Below are positions 1 through 10,729 of a stretch of DNA of 64,000 bases, one piece after another. The stretch covers positions 264,742-328,741 of the forward strand of contig ML976737.1 of the NCBI GenBank assembly GCA_010015655.1, written 5' to 3'. Below the pieces are notes generated by a model. That model saw only the letters and a program-made list of their open reading frames with translations. It was not told the origin of the DNA and did no database searches. The position numbers and the translations under genes were made by a program. Source of the stretch: Bimuria novae-zelandiae CBS 107.79 (lineage: Eukaryota > Ascomycota > Dothideomycetes > Pleosporales > Didymosphaeriaceae). Position 1 is the first letter of the stretch; every line of letters begins with the position of its first letter.

Positions 1-2
1 TG

Positions 3-2060
3 ATGGCAGATCCATTATCAATCACCGCCAGCGTCGTCACCCTCATTCAGGTATCCATCCAAGTCACTCTACTCTTGAGAGGGTTCCGCGATGATGTTAG
101 CCTTGCCGATGCTACGCTTATCGGTCTTTCGAAAGATGTGGAAGGCTTCCAACACGTGGTTAAAGCTATAAAGGACACTCTCGATCACGATGAAGTCAAA
201 GCTACTCTTCAAGCTACTGGTCACGTTGGTAACCACTGGAAGAACCTGGCCAGGTCCCTTGACGACAGTGCCGATAAATTAAAACGGCTGCAGGAGCTGT
301 TGGACGACGCGAACAAAGGTCGCAGCTTTCTAAAAGGGACACGGAAAGCGCTGCGACTACGAGGAATTAAGGAGCAGATCGCAGGTTATCGAGAGCAGGT
401 TAACAGCTACCGCGGAGCACTGCAGTTGTCGCTGAGCACGATTTTGCTGTGGAATCAGATCACCCTTCAAAAGTCTACAGACAGCATACCCGAACGCATA
501 CTACCTAGTCTGGATGGACTTTACGAGGAGTTCGGGAAATTCGGAACCATGCTTAATGCGAAGATCGAGCCCCTGCAGGTGAATCTGGCTCACAGAAGCC
601 AGCAACCGTTGGATTCTGCTCCAGGCTCGGGCCATCGAAAACCATCGATTTTGGTACAAGACGAAGTCAGGGACCCCTTTTTGAACTTGGAATCGACGGA
701 AAACACTCAGCAGCAATTGCAATCGATACAGAATTTGAGAGACTGCATCCGTTCTGCTGCTGAGGTAGCATCATCGGCCACCACTACACTCACTGTCGAA
801 GCGAACGACGCTGTGTCAGTATATCATGGCTCCAATGTAGCCGAGATCTTCAAAAATGGTCAAAACGCGACGGTAAAAAAATTGGTGCAGTCCCACACTA
901 TGGAGGAAACCGATGTTGCTTCCTCAGAACTGAGGCAAGGACATGGCACTGCGTTTGCACCTGTAGTGGACGATCCTGATAGCGAGTCTGATATTGAAAG
1001 CGACGTGAGTCCCTCCCACATACTTAATATTGAACAGAGACCCGTATGCTCATCGCACACTTAGGTCGCTCGTGCGCTGTTATCGGATGCTAAGGAGCGC
1101 CTAAGAAATGAGGATTGGTCAGGTGCGGCGCGACTGTTGAGAAACTGTCTTTCTAGGCTATCGTCTAGCAATACGGTCCGCCCACTAGCTGCAAGTACTG
1201 CTTCACAAAAGATATCGAGAGAAGAAGTTCTAGGGCTGCTAGTTCTGAGCTATATAAGACTCAAGGCATGGCCTGATGCGAGGGCAGCGATGCTAGAGAA
1301 GATGAAGATGACTGAACAACGATTGGGCGCCAAAGACCTGCAGTATCTCTCAGCCAGTGTTGCTTACGCCGGAATTTTGCATGAGTGTTATGAGTGTTAT
1401 GAGTATATTGAAGCGCACTTACAGGCTCGTAGCGCTTTACGTGGACTGAAAAGACTTGGAGTATCCGGCCAACAGGACTATGGACGCTGCCTGGAGCTCC
1501 TGGTAACTATCAGCTACGTACAATGGAGCATTGAAGATGCGGATGGTTATACGGCCCTATTATCCAGTCATCGCCTGAAAACAGATTACTCAGATATGGC
1601 ATGCGAGGGAAGCGCTCAAAGACAACTGCGGCTCTTGAAAATGCTTGGACTGGCAAATATGGAGGAGACGACAGGCGTACCTGACTCGGACCTTATTACA
1701 GCCGTTCAGCTCGATGCTAAGAACGAGGAGACTGCTGATTCTACAGGCGGTAAAAGTGAAGACGCGGATGGGGAAAAGTACAAAGTTGATGAATATGGTC
1801 GCCTTCACGATGAGGCCGGAAAAACAAGTGTCCCTTTGAGGGCTATCAGTCTTCTTATTTCATCTACATCCGCGCCCATTGAGCCGAGACACGATCTAGG
1901 AAACAACGACGAAAGTTTCAAGTACGCCAGCATTCCTGCGAATGGCCAGGGTAATCGACACTGGTCCATGAACTCCCAGAGCCACGTCGAAAAATACGAG
2001 CCAGGCTTCCCTTGTCCGCCTAAGCCTGACAGTATCGCACACATGTCGGAGCATCCATGA
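3..2060 (+). CDS. Helo-like / STAND N-terminal domain protein (two exons)
   Basis: I read this as join(3..1004, 1065..2060), 665 aa. The 60-nt intron has a GTGAGT donor and TTAG acceptor, is phase 0, and joins two open frames exactly. The start MADPLSITASVVTLIQV is the stereotyped opening of fungal helical N-terminal domains (Helo_like_N / fungal STAND N-terminal, also called azaphilone cluster protein L N-terminal). Residues 1-180 look like an amphipathic helical bundle, and about 180-330 is low-complexity linker. From residue 335 there are helix-rich, TPR-like stretches, then an acidic, disordered tail. Known proteins with this head often continue into NACHT or NB-ARC plus repeats and act in non-self recognition or cell death. 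No P-loop is visible here, so this is a stand-alone or shortened version. Function is inferred only. ATG at position 3 leaves no upstream sequence, so an earlier exon cannot be excluded. Confidence 0.75.
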
Positions 2061-2295
2061 AAGGCAAGTTAAATAATTGCGTTAAGGGGACTCAAGAATG
2101 TGTGGACCTTTTATAAAAGATACATGGTTTCGAACTCGCTCTGGTGCGCCACTTCGCAACAGTGAAAGTGAAAGACGCGTCCGCAGTCAACCCTCGCACA
2201 GCAACGCTTTGCCCCGGCAACAGCGCCTGCCAATTTCACGAATACTTTCAACCTGCCACGACCCGCGCCAAGCTCCCTCGAACTATCGCCCGAGG

Positions 2296-2303
2296 TATAT
2301 AAA
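2296..2303 (+). promoter_or_regulatory. TATA box upstream of the RGG-rich gene
   Basis: TATATAAA lies 123 nt before the ATG at 2426, followed by a pyrimidine- and CA-rich leader. That layout fits a core promoter with a roughly 90-nt 5' UTR. It was seen by eye only. Confidence 0.4.
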
Positions 2304-2425
2304 CACCGCGCTCCCATATCTCTCTAGGCCACACACGCAACAGCACTCAACGGCACTGCCTATCAAAGAGCTACTTCAACAATTACACCTTCTAACAGCT
2401 AATCATCAAGGTCAAGATCGACAGG

Positions 2426-3280
2426 ATGAACCGAGAAAACAACAACAACAACAACTTCACCCCCGCATCTCGTGGTGGCCGTCGTGGCGGTCAGGGTGCG
2501 CGTCCCGACTCAGGTCGAGGCAACATCGTGTCTAGCAATCATGCACAAGAGCGCCGCCGTCGTCGCGATAACGGTCGCAATGTCGGAGGCGGTCAGAGCC
2601 CGACAATGGCTCGCTCCCTCGTCGACCGCATCACCGTTGATCGTGGAGCTCAGCGCGGACGAGGCCGTAGAGGCGCTCGAGCTCGCCGTACTCCTGCCGC
2701 TCGCACACCCACTCAAGAGGGTGGTGCTTCAGGTGCTGCTCGCAACCGTGGTCGCGGCAACATGGGTCCGGTTGGAACCCAGCCCAATGCTCGCCCTCTC
2801 GCCGAACGCATCACTGGCGGACCCGGAGGCAGCATCAATGGCACTCAAGCTGTTGCTCACAACGGGTTCGGTTCAGCCCGCAATAATCAAGCTTCTTCTT
2901 CAATGGCGCTGTCCCAGCCTCCTCAGGTTCCCATGACGAACAACAACCCCAGCCAGATGACCGACGAGTTCATGGATGAACTTTTCGACGAACTCCTCAA
3001 CGAGCCCATTGCGCCACCTGCCAACCTTTTCAGCCTTGTCGATTCGTCCTCCGACGAGAGCGCGAAGAAGACCCCCAAGCCCCGACCTGCTCGCGTTGCA
3101 AAGAACCTTGTCGATCGCATTGAGAACAAGAAGCTCCGTGCTCTCCTGGGCGGTAGGAAGGAGCGTGTGTACAAGATGGATAACCTACCAATTCTGCGCA
3201 TGGGTCACACGGCCAAGGGTCTCGAAGGCCACGAGCTCGTCTGTGCTTCTCCTGACTATGTGCATGACGACGAGATGTAG
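2426..3280 (+). CDS. RGG-rich basic protein with repeated LVDRI motif, unknown function
   Basis: This is a single-exon frame of 284 aa with no family I recognise. An Asn run (residues 5-10) leads into RGG/RG-rich basic stretches (16-50 and 75-112) typical of nucleic-acid-binding or phase-separating proteins. A short motif occurs three times: ARSLVDRIT (62-70), ARPLAERIT (122-130) and AKNLVDRIE (225-233). Residues 180-192 form an acidic amphipathic helix rich in Glu, Asp, Leu and Phe. The C-terminus from about 225 looks folded and conserved (KLRALLGGRKERVY, then LPILRMGHTAKGLEGHEL). A TATA-like box sits 123 nt upstream. The gene is probably real, because its codon use is GC-rich in third positions and the motif recurs. 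A role in RNA binding is only an inference from composition. Confidence 0.65.
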   Translation: MNRENNNNNNFTPASRGGRRGGQGARPDSGRGNIVSSNHAQERRRRRDNGRNVGGGQSPTMARSLVDRITVDRGAQRGRGRRGARARRTPAARTPTQEGGASGAARNRGRGNMGPVGTQPNARPLAERITGGPGGSINGTQAVAHNGFGSARNNQASSSMALSQPPQVPMTNNNPSQMTDEFMDELFDELLNEPIAPPANLFSLVDSSSDESAKKTPKPRPARVAKNLVDRIENKKLRALLGGRKERVYKMDNLPILRMGHTAKGLEGHELVCASPDYVHDDEM

Positions 3281-4176
3281 CTGGCTGCTATGTTTTCGAC
3301 GTGATGTCGTGAAATGGTCTGAGGCTGACGGAGTTTCGCATCGTCTGCTTCAACATCTATATTCTCGCTTGCGCGTTCTTTGTTCGGAGAACTCTTCACG
3401 ATGTATTGCATGCGTTGTAATACTAAGCTGGCTAACAGTCGGATGGGACTAACTGCTATGTTTACAAAGACTACAACGAAGGATGGAATCACGTTACGGG
3501 CATGACTTTCTCTCATGATGGCGAACGGAATGAATGAATGCACGGTTACGGATGGTTGGGGTTTTGGATATGGCATGGCCCTAGAGGGCTTTTGGTTCGT
3601 AGCTTTCTCCAAGCAATTCATCGCATCAGTCTATAGCTCTTTGTCCTGGAAATCAGTAACACTCAATTATGAGCAAATTTCATGGAACCTTTGTACCGTC
3701 TGTCTTACTAGCCATGCTTTGTTGTATTCAAGAATGCATGTCTCCCAATCTGTCCCAAAATGACTACTACTCCAGCTGAAATGATAGTCCAACCGATTAT
3801 TGCATTGTGAGTAGGGAAAAAGTGGCATGATGCGGCCTAAAAGCGGTGCGACATGTCGAAACGATAAAAAAAGGTCTCACTCAAGCATGCGGTGACTGTT
3901 GACAGAAAGTGCCAAGATTGACATTTGATATTCCATTCATATTCATATAAATCCATATAAAGAGCTATTCTCGAGATGACATGATTCCGTTACATTGAAG
4001 ATATTCCCCAGCGTGAGTGTCACATGATCAGAGCCGGCCGAAATTCGTGAAGATGTGCTCTTTCCCTCGTAGCATGGTCCGTCGAACAAACCCGTTCCCG
4101 AATCAGAGCTCTCGAATGAGATCCGTCACCGTCCGCATTGGGTGTCCACAGTACGCATAAGAGGCTCGAATGTCCC
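3281..4176. other. Intergenic region, no gene seen
   Basis: About 0.9 kb between two genes. Short open frames on both strands have no family signature or splice support. The sequence near 3850-4000 is AT-rich and could hold 3' UTR signals. Nothing else is recognised. Confidence 0.5.
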
Positions 4177-7047
4177 CTAGTAGAGAGCGGGATCGCAAGC
4201 CACCTTGTGTACCTTCCAGTGTTTCTTCTGGCATTCCGCGGAACAGTACCGCCTAGCCTTGCACTTTGCACACTGCACCAGCGCCTCACCATTCGGTTGG
4301 ACCCTGGCGCCGCAACCTCCACAGGCGTCTGGTTTGGCATGCTGTGCGCGAACCTCTTTGAGGACCTTAGACTCAGACGAATCGCCCAATCCCGTAAACC
4401 CGCTGAAGAGCCCACCTGGACCAGACCAGTTTAGGAGCTGGAAGCACCGGCGGTCGGCTTTTCGTCCGACGAACGCGACTCATTTGCCGTCTCGAGAAGA
4501 CCCTTGGAGCCGAGATCATACGGAACGCCATTCTGGAAGCCATCCGGTCCGAAGAGAGCCTTGCGCATCTGCTTCAGGGCACCGGGCAACAAGCCACTCT
4601 CGGTGTAGATCTTCTTGAGCATGTCGATGTACTTGGGCGGAAACGTGCAGCCGAGTTCCATCGCGCACGCGCTGAGGAGGATATAGGCGTGGCACGGATC
4701 CCTCATGAAGTTATAGATGGAGAATGGAAGAACCATCGCGGCCTTCTTCTCGAGAAGGTCGACACGGACGCCAGAATCAAGGTGTTAGCGGTTAACGTCG
4801 GGATGCGACGGCCGGTACAGGGCATACCGTGCCTCGGCAGTCAGTGCAACGCGTCAGTCAATGCAACACCCCACCATGCAACGTACCAACTTTCACGCGC
4901 CGCATCCCCACTAATATGGATCCAATTAAGGCAGCAATTACAGCAATCGAATCGCAAGAGCCAGGAGCATCTTTTTTATATAGAAAAATTGCAAAAGAAT
5001 ATGGTGTTGTACTTTCTACATTGACGCGCCGGCACCAAGGCGTCACGCAGGCGCGTGCAGATACCGACTCTACACGTCGAAATCTCAGCCCATAGCAAGA
5101 ATCAGAGCTCCTACGATATATTAGAGGCCTTACTGAACGTGGCCTTCCTCCTACACGGCAAATGATACAAAGCTTTGCCTCTACTATAGCCAAAAAGGAG
5201 GTTAGCTTATCATGGGTTGATCGCTTTGTGAGGCGCCACCCTGAATCCTTGATATCACGATGGACGACCGGCATCGACAGCAATCGCCATAAAGCTGATT
5301 CCCTAGGCAAATATGAGGACTACTTTCAGCTTCTACAGCAAAAGATTGGCCAGTATCAGATCGAGACTCAGCATATATACAATATGGACGAAAAAGGCTG
5401 CCTGCTCGGCATCACCTCCCGCTCAAAGAGGATCTTTGATAGACCTCTGTACGAGAGCAAGGTAGTAAGGCAAGCTATTTAGGATGGTAGCCGTGAATGG
5501 ATATCGATCATCGCTTGCATATGCGCCGACGGATCTGCCCTAGATCCAGCTCTAATCTATCAGGCCACCTCTACAGATATACAATCAAGTTGGATAGAGG
5601 ACCTCAACCCTCAACATTATCAAGTCTTTATCACCGTATTAGAATCTGGCTAGACGAATAATTAGATAGGCCTTGCATGGCTTCAACAGGTGTTTAATCG
5701 CCTTATAAAGTCAAAAGCTGGACGATTATATCAACTATTAATCCTTAATAGCCATAGATCTCACGTTACTATAGATTTTATCGACTTTTGCGATCGTAAT
5801 AAGATCCTGTTAGCTATCTATCTACCATATTTAACCTATACGCTGCAGCCTCTAGATGTCTGCATGTTCAAGCCTCTATCAACAGCATATTTAAACGAGC
5901 TATTAGCCTTCTTATAAGATAGCCTAGGAATAGCCTCTATTGCTAAAAGGGACTTCTTTAGCTTATTCTGGAAGGCCTAGGTTAGTACTATAAGGTAGCT
6001 ATTAATACTCCGGGCCTTTAAGGCTACTAGCCTATTACCTCTATATCTAGAAGTTATCCTTAAGCGGTTTAATAACGATCACGTACCTAAGTAAGAATTA
6101 TAAAAAAGCTTAATCTTAGTACTTAGCGCATTAGATTAGAGGAAAATCGATAGGCTTCTAAAAGCTCATATTAATGTAGGGGCTAGTAATGTGGCTAAAA
6201 AGCTAAGTTAAACTATACACTTAATCTCTGCACGAGCATAGCTTGCAGAGCATGAAAATTAGGGCCTACGAAAGGCCCTAACTATCTAAAAGAAACGCTT
6301 AAAGCGAGGCAGGCCTCTACCTTTTAATTAGCCTTATAAAGATTAAGGGGGATCTATTTTTATATCACCCTATCGCGTTTAGCGGGCACGTAATCGTCTA
6401 CACGAAAAAGATACTAAAGCGTAGTAACTATAGCTTTAAAAGCGTAAGCAAGCAGAGGCACGTTAGGCTAGCTAGTAGCTTAAAATAAAGCTACTCTAGA
6501 AGAGGCGTGTTACTTAAGCAGCTACTAGAGATGCACGCGCAAAGCAGAGGGTAGATAAGGCTATAAAGTAACGCCTTAAGTAATAGGCCCGCAAGACACA
6601 AAGTTAACTTTAAAAATAGATTAAAATATCTAAATTAGTAAACAAGAAGGCTTTAAAGCCTCCTAGCAAGCCTACTAAGAAAAAACAGCCTTAGTGTGAG
6701 GCTATAGATGTTGATGAGGCCTCATCTGTTGCATCCGCCTCACAGTCGCGCAGAGGCCGAATCATCAGAACACCAAGTAGATATCGATAATCTAAGTAGC
6801 TAGCAATTATCTACAGGCCTCAAAGACCCCAAATCCAGAAAATCTCGTGATAATATTGATTGTGGGTGGCTCAGCAGCTTCATGTTGCTGGCCGAGCGAT
6901 CTTGTTGGGGTGTTGCATTGACTGACGTGTTGCACTGACTGCCGAGGCACAGTAGTAGATGTTTTTCTTGGCGTCTGCATCACCATCTGCCTTGGCCTTA
7001 GCGACTGCCTCTTCCTGCAGCTTGTCGAGGCCTGCTTCATCGGCCAT
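4177..7047 (-). pseudogene. MYND zinc-finger gene split by a pogo/Fot1 transposon
   Basis: The frame starts at ATG 7047 (MADEAGLDKLQEE) and runs to the TA at 6953-6954. Transposon 4827..6952 follows, and the same frame resumes at 4826 once one TA copy is dropped (reading KKNIYYALYRPSHPDVNR). It goes on through a helical domain to a C-terminal MYND finger at 4177-4320 (CGGCGARV, CAKCKARRYCSAEC, HWKVHKVAC). Two further lesions are visible. An in-frame TAA at 4785-4787 equals CAA with a C-to-T change in CpA context. A one-base frame change near 4430 separates the helical part from the MYND part; an intron there would have to be only 32 nt, which is too short. MYND fingers are protein-interaction zinc modules, and this one sits at the C-terminus of a protein of about 200 aa. 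The biological role is not known. The gene looks dead in this strain. Confidence 0.75.
4827..6952 (+). mobile_element. Pogo/Fot1-type DNA transposon, RIP-degraded (element A)
   Basis: The 2126-bp element is bounded by 47-bp inverted repeats (4827-4873 and 6906-6952; outer end CCGTGCCTCGGCAGTCAG / CTGTGCCTCGGCAGTCAG) and flanked by TA on both sides (4825-4826, 6953-6954), as in Tc1/mariner-pogo elements. The transposase reads on the + strand from ATG 4916 (MDPIKAAITAIESQEPGAS). It stays collinear in one frame to about 6700, but stops interrupt it. Several equal CAG-to-TAG or TGG-to-TAG changes, the RIP signature. Recognisable parts are an HTH region, NMDEKG, DGSREW, the LILNSHRSHVT block (DGHxSH in intact relatives) and YTLQPLDVCMFKPLS. 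The 5' third is mildly mutated; the 3' half is very TA-rich. It cannot make transposase. Confidence 0.92.
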
Positions 7048-7130
7048 TTCAGAGATCATGTCGTAGTCGTTGTCCGACTAGAAAAGGCCATTATCTCTGG
7101 GCGTCTCTTACAATCACCCCAGCGATCCAT

Positions 7131-7638
7131 GTTTGCGGTTGTATCTCTGCTTGGTGAATGGTGCAGACCCAAGACAATCAGCGTTGACAGAGATGTCAAT
7201 GACAGGGAGAGAGCGTACTGTTGTGATTCTCGGAGGGGTGTTGTGTTAATTGAGAGGAGAGATCGGGAGGTGGGCAGCTTTATTTATGGAAAGAGCTCGG
7301 GCGCGTCGACGCTTCCAGGGAAGTCGCGAAGACGCGTCATCACGTGACGAAGCCTGATCAGGTTGCAATCTGCATGCACAACCCTGCGCACGATTTCTCA
7401 CATATGACTTATGGATTGACCATAGTTTTAAAACATAGTCACCTGTAGTTGAAGTCGGCAGTAGCTAGGTAAGCCTCAACACGGGCACTCATTTGCGACG
7501 TGTTTGTCGGACAGTACGTTCGTTTGTCTCGAAGCGAATGAGAGGGCGAAAGTGTTGAAACATGAGCTGGTTTGATCTGATTCGATGGCCAGTTTTCCAA
7601 TTAGGATGCCCTCTGTTGGTTTCTAATACGGACTGTTT
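7131..7638. other. Upstream region of the MYND pseudogene, no gene
   Basis: About 0.5 kb between the broken MYND gene and the dehydratase 3' end. It contains the presumed promoter of the former. No coding frame, RNA gene or repeat is recognised. Confidence 0.45.
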
Positions 7639-8658
7639 TTATTGTCTGGGTCCTCTAGTCCATTTGGCCAACATCTCTGCAGTGATGTTACTTCCACCAC
7701 AAACCACAACCACAACTCTGCTCTTTTCGGTGAGATCGGATAAGTATTGCCGCAGCTTGTTTCCATAACACAGAGACAAGCTCACACCACACGCCGCTTC
7801 CACCATGATCCGCTCGTCGTCTGCGAACCTCACACAACCCTCGATCGCATCTTTATCCGTCAGAACGACACTTTTCACCGAAGGCCGCTGACCATATGCA
7901 AAAGCCTGCGGTGCAACAGTTCTCGCTCCCAGTGTCGTTGCAATGCTGGTTATAGCTGGTAGAGTGGAGAGCTCGCCCTTCTCGAGAGATAGCGCAAGGG
8001 AATGTGCACCTTCCGTCTCCACAGCGAGAACAGGAGTAGCGTCAAGTCCAGCTTTTTTCAATCCCCGTATGATACCACAGAAAAGACCACCACCGCCGAC
8101 GCTGCATAGAATCGCGTCTGGCTTCTGCCCTGATGGCATCTGTGCAATCACTTCTTCCACCAATGTACCGTGCCCATCCCATATCTCTTCCGCATCGAAC
8201 GGTGGGACATAGACTGGAATTTCTCCTGCATCTTTCGCCCGCGGAATGACCGTCTCTCGTAGATACTGATCGCACTCATACCAAGATGCACCTTCCTGCA
8301 ACACATCCGCCGCGCCTGCAGCGCGCATCTTGTCTATGGTATACTGCGTTGTCGTCATCGGGACAACGATAGTTGCCGGAACGCCCAGGGTCACCGCAGC
8401 ATGGACGCACGCCAGACCGGCATTTCCGCCACTGGAACTGTAGAAATGCGTTTTGTCCCTCTGCTCGGCGTCGGCGGATTGCAGATGGCTAAGCAGGAAG
8501 TTTCCTATGCCACGCGATTTGAACGACCCGGACGGCTGTAGATTTTCGAGTTTGAGATAGATCTGACATCGCGCATGCTTGGATAGAATGGATGAGAGGA
8601 TAAGCGGTGTTTCCCTCCAAGGGCATGGAAGCTTTGGTTGCTGTTCTGGTGCAGTCAT
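7639..8658 (-). CDS. CHA1: L-serine/L-threonine dehydratase (PLP-dependent, CHA1/SDS type)
   Basis: This single-exon gene of 339 aa starts at MTAPEQQP; the open frame extends 11 codons further only through a TTG. It is a fold-type II PLP enzyme. The Schiff-base lysine is K47 in GSFKSRG, the phosphate or substrate loop is SSSGGNAG (about 74-81), and the glycine-rich cofactor loop SVGGGGLFCG lies near the middle. The family deaminates L-serine (and L-threonine) to pyruvate (or 2-oxobutyrate) and ammonia in cytosolic amino-acid catabolism. Length matches yeast CHA1 and animal SDS, with no C-terminal ACT domain, so it is the catabolic form and not the isoleucine-pathway ILV1. All key residues are present. 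The symbol is assigned by homology class only. Confidence 0.92.
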   Translation of the reverse strand: MTAPEQQPKLPCPWRETPLILSSILSKHARCQIYLKLENLQPSGSFKSRGIGNFLLSHLQSADAEQRDKTHFYSSSGGNAGLACVHAAVTLGVPATIVVPMTTTQYTIDKMRAAGAADVLQEGASWYECDQYLRETVIPRAKDAGEIPVYVPPFDAEEIWDGHGTLVEEVIAQMPSGQKPDAILCSVGGGGLFCGIIRGLKKAGLDATPVLAVETEGAHSLALSLEKGELSTLPAITSIATTLGARTVAPQAFAYGQRPSVKSVVLTDKDAIEGCVRFADDERIMVEAACGVSLSLCYGNKLRQYLSDLTEKSRVVVVVCGGSNITAEMLAKWTRGPRQ

Positions 8659-8691
8659 TGCGTGGTTGATGTGGAGGGGCAGAGTGACCAA

Positions 8692-9288
8692 TGAGCAGAA
8701 GCCAGAATTTAGTTACTTTGCCACCAATGACATTTTGCTTATCTTATATGTTGCGCTACCTTCGCGCTGGCGTCCGCGCCCTATGAAAAACATGTTGTAT
8801 CTACCTAATTTTGCCGCTTTCTACGCGAGCAAGAGAAAAATATCACAAAAGGCAGGTGGGGTACGGAATAGGCGGGTTTGGCGGGTTTGGCGGCTTTAGC
8901 AGGTTCAGCCGAGCATGCACGGTGTGTGCCCTTCAAGACCTCGGGACTGACAAGAAGGTATTTATCCAAATCGAAACTGTTCCATTTACTCCGTCCTCCG
9001 TGACCGGAGCACTTAGCTCCTATCCGAAAGATTTTCTAGGTGATATTTTAACACTAAGAACAACCCCTGGATTTCCTTCCAGGAATGATGAGGGAACCCA
9101 GTGGTGTGTACGCAATGAACAAAAGCTAGGTAATGTTTACAAGGGTAATTGCTATTCCATCATGTTGAGAACACTAAAATAGCTCGATCTGTTATTCCGC
9201 ATCCAAGGCACGGGACGGGAATGTCGAACATCAGAGATCTCGCACTTGCGGGCGCGAGTAAAAAACGAAACCGCCCGTCCTATCGGAG
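8692..9288. other. Dehydratase upstream region, no gene
   Basis: About 0.6 kb from the dehydratase start to the RIP-degraded block. The GGCGGGTTTGGCGGGTTTGG run near 8872-8895 is a short tandem motif. The small open frames here have no signature. Confidence 0.4.
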
Positions 9289-10729
9289 GTTTCGTAAATT
9301 CCCGCTCACCATGTGACCTGGGCGCTTGTTAGGTAATCGCTTCCTGCGCGTCATTTAACCCCACCTATTTTTCTATATAATTAGACACTATATATAAATT
9401 TATCCTCTAAATAATATCTTACTATTATCTTTAAGGATTGTTATAATACTAGCTAAAAGTTATAAACGTAAAAGTACTTAAGTATTTAAAAAGGGTAAAA
9501 ATTTACCTTTAGTAATATAAGTAGCTAAAAAGTCGCGTATGATAATATCACTTTATAAAAAATAAAAATAAAAATAATTATATAACTACTACTAAGGTAG
9601 CTAAGGTACAGTAACTTAAGGATAAGAATATTAAGAAGTAAAAAATATACTTAAAAATAGCTTATTATTAGTCTAGCTAAGTCCTTTTATATAATAATTA
9701 GATAAGGAGCTACTAAAGTAGTTAATAAAACTTATATAAGGTGTTACTATAAAGTATACTATAATAATAAGATAATTAATAGCCCAAAATAATAATTATA
9801 GGTAACTACTTAGTTGCCTAATAGCAGGCAAAGTGTAAAAATAAGCTAATAGTATTATTATAAAAATAAGTACCTAAAAAAAGTCTTTATTAAAAGCTTT
9901 ACTATTATTATATATTTAAGTTAAACTTTAGTAAAGAATTACATAATAAATACTTTTAAACGTAAAGAGAGTTACTTATATTTTATTAATATAAAAATTA
10001 ATATAAAAAAGTTACTATAATTAGCGTTTTTAGGGACTACTATATATATAAATTTTAATTTAGTATTACTACTAAAGTTATCTTAACTATTTATTTTAAA
10101 TTAGTTATGCGTAGGTAACCTGCAAGACTTTTAAGTATAACTTACTATTATTAATTATTAATTTAGTAAGCTACTAAATGTTATAGTAATTAACTAGATA
10201 AGTAATAGACTAGCTATTTAAATACAGGATGCGTAGAGGTGCCAGGATACTATGTGCTCGAACTACGCCTATGTATACTACTTTTAGCGTACTGAATTGT
10301 TACTAGTGCGATTCTCTGATTATATGCCCGTCGAGGGCAATATAGTCGCTATATAGGCCCGCAAGGTATCGCTGTAAAGGTGTACAATTTCAGCGTCGTT
10401 TAATAACGTTTAATTAATAATAGCGAGGTCTCGTAAGCAGGCTAGGTAATAAAAAAAAAGTAACTCTAATAGTAAGCCTATAATAACATATATATTTAAA
10501 TTAATAATCGTGTCTATAGTAAGATAATTAGCATAAAGTTAGTTATTTTAATACTTACCTACTTAGTAACGAAAGCCTAATTACCTACTAAATAATTTAT
10601 TAGTTTTAATATAGGATTTATTAACTTATAGTAATTTAAAAGAGCTCTATTATAGAATACTACTTTCCCTATAGTAGTAGCTTAATAAGGGTCTATATAA
10701 AGATCGTAGAAATATAAGAAAAGTCTTTA

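Noticed and set aside
4431..4462. A 32-nt intron joining the helical and MYND parts of the broken gene
   Set aside because: It would restore the frame, but 32 nt is too short for a spliceosomal intron here; a frameshift in a dead gene is simpler.
8811..9182. 123-codon open frame after the dehydratase gene
   Set aside because: Low-complexity Gly/Phe start from a short tandem motif, no family signature and no splice support.
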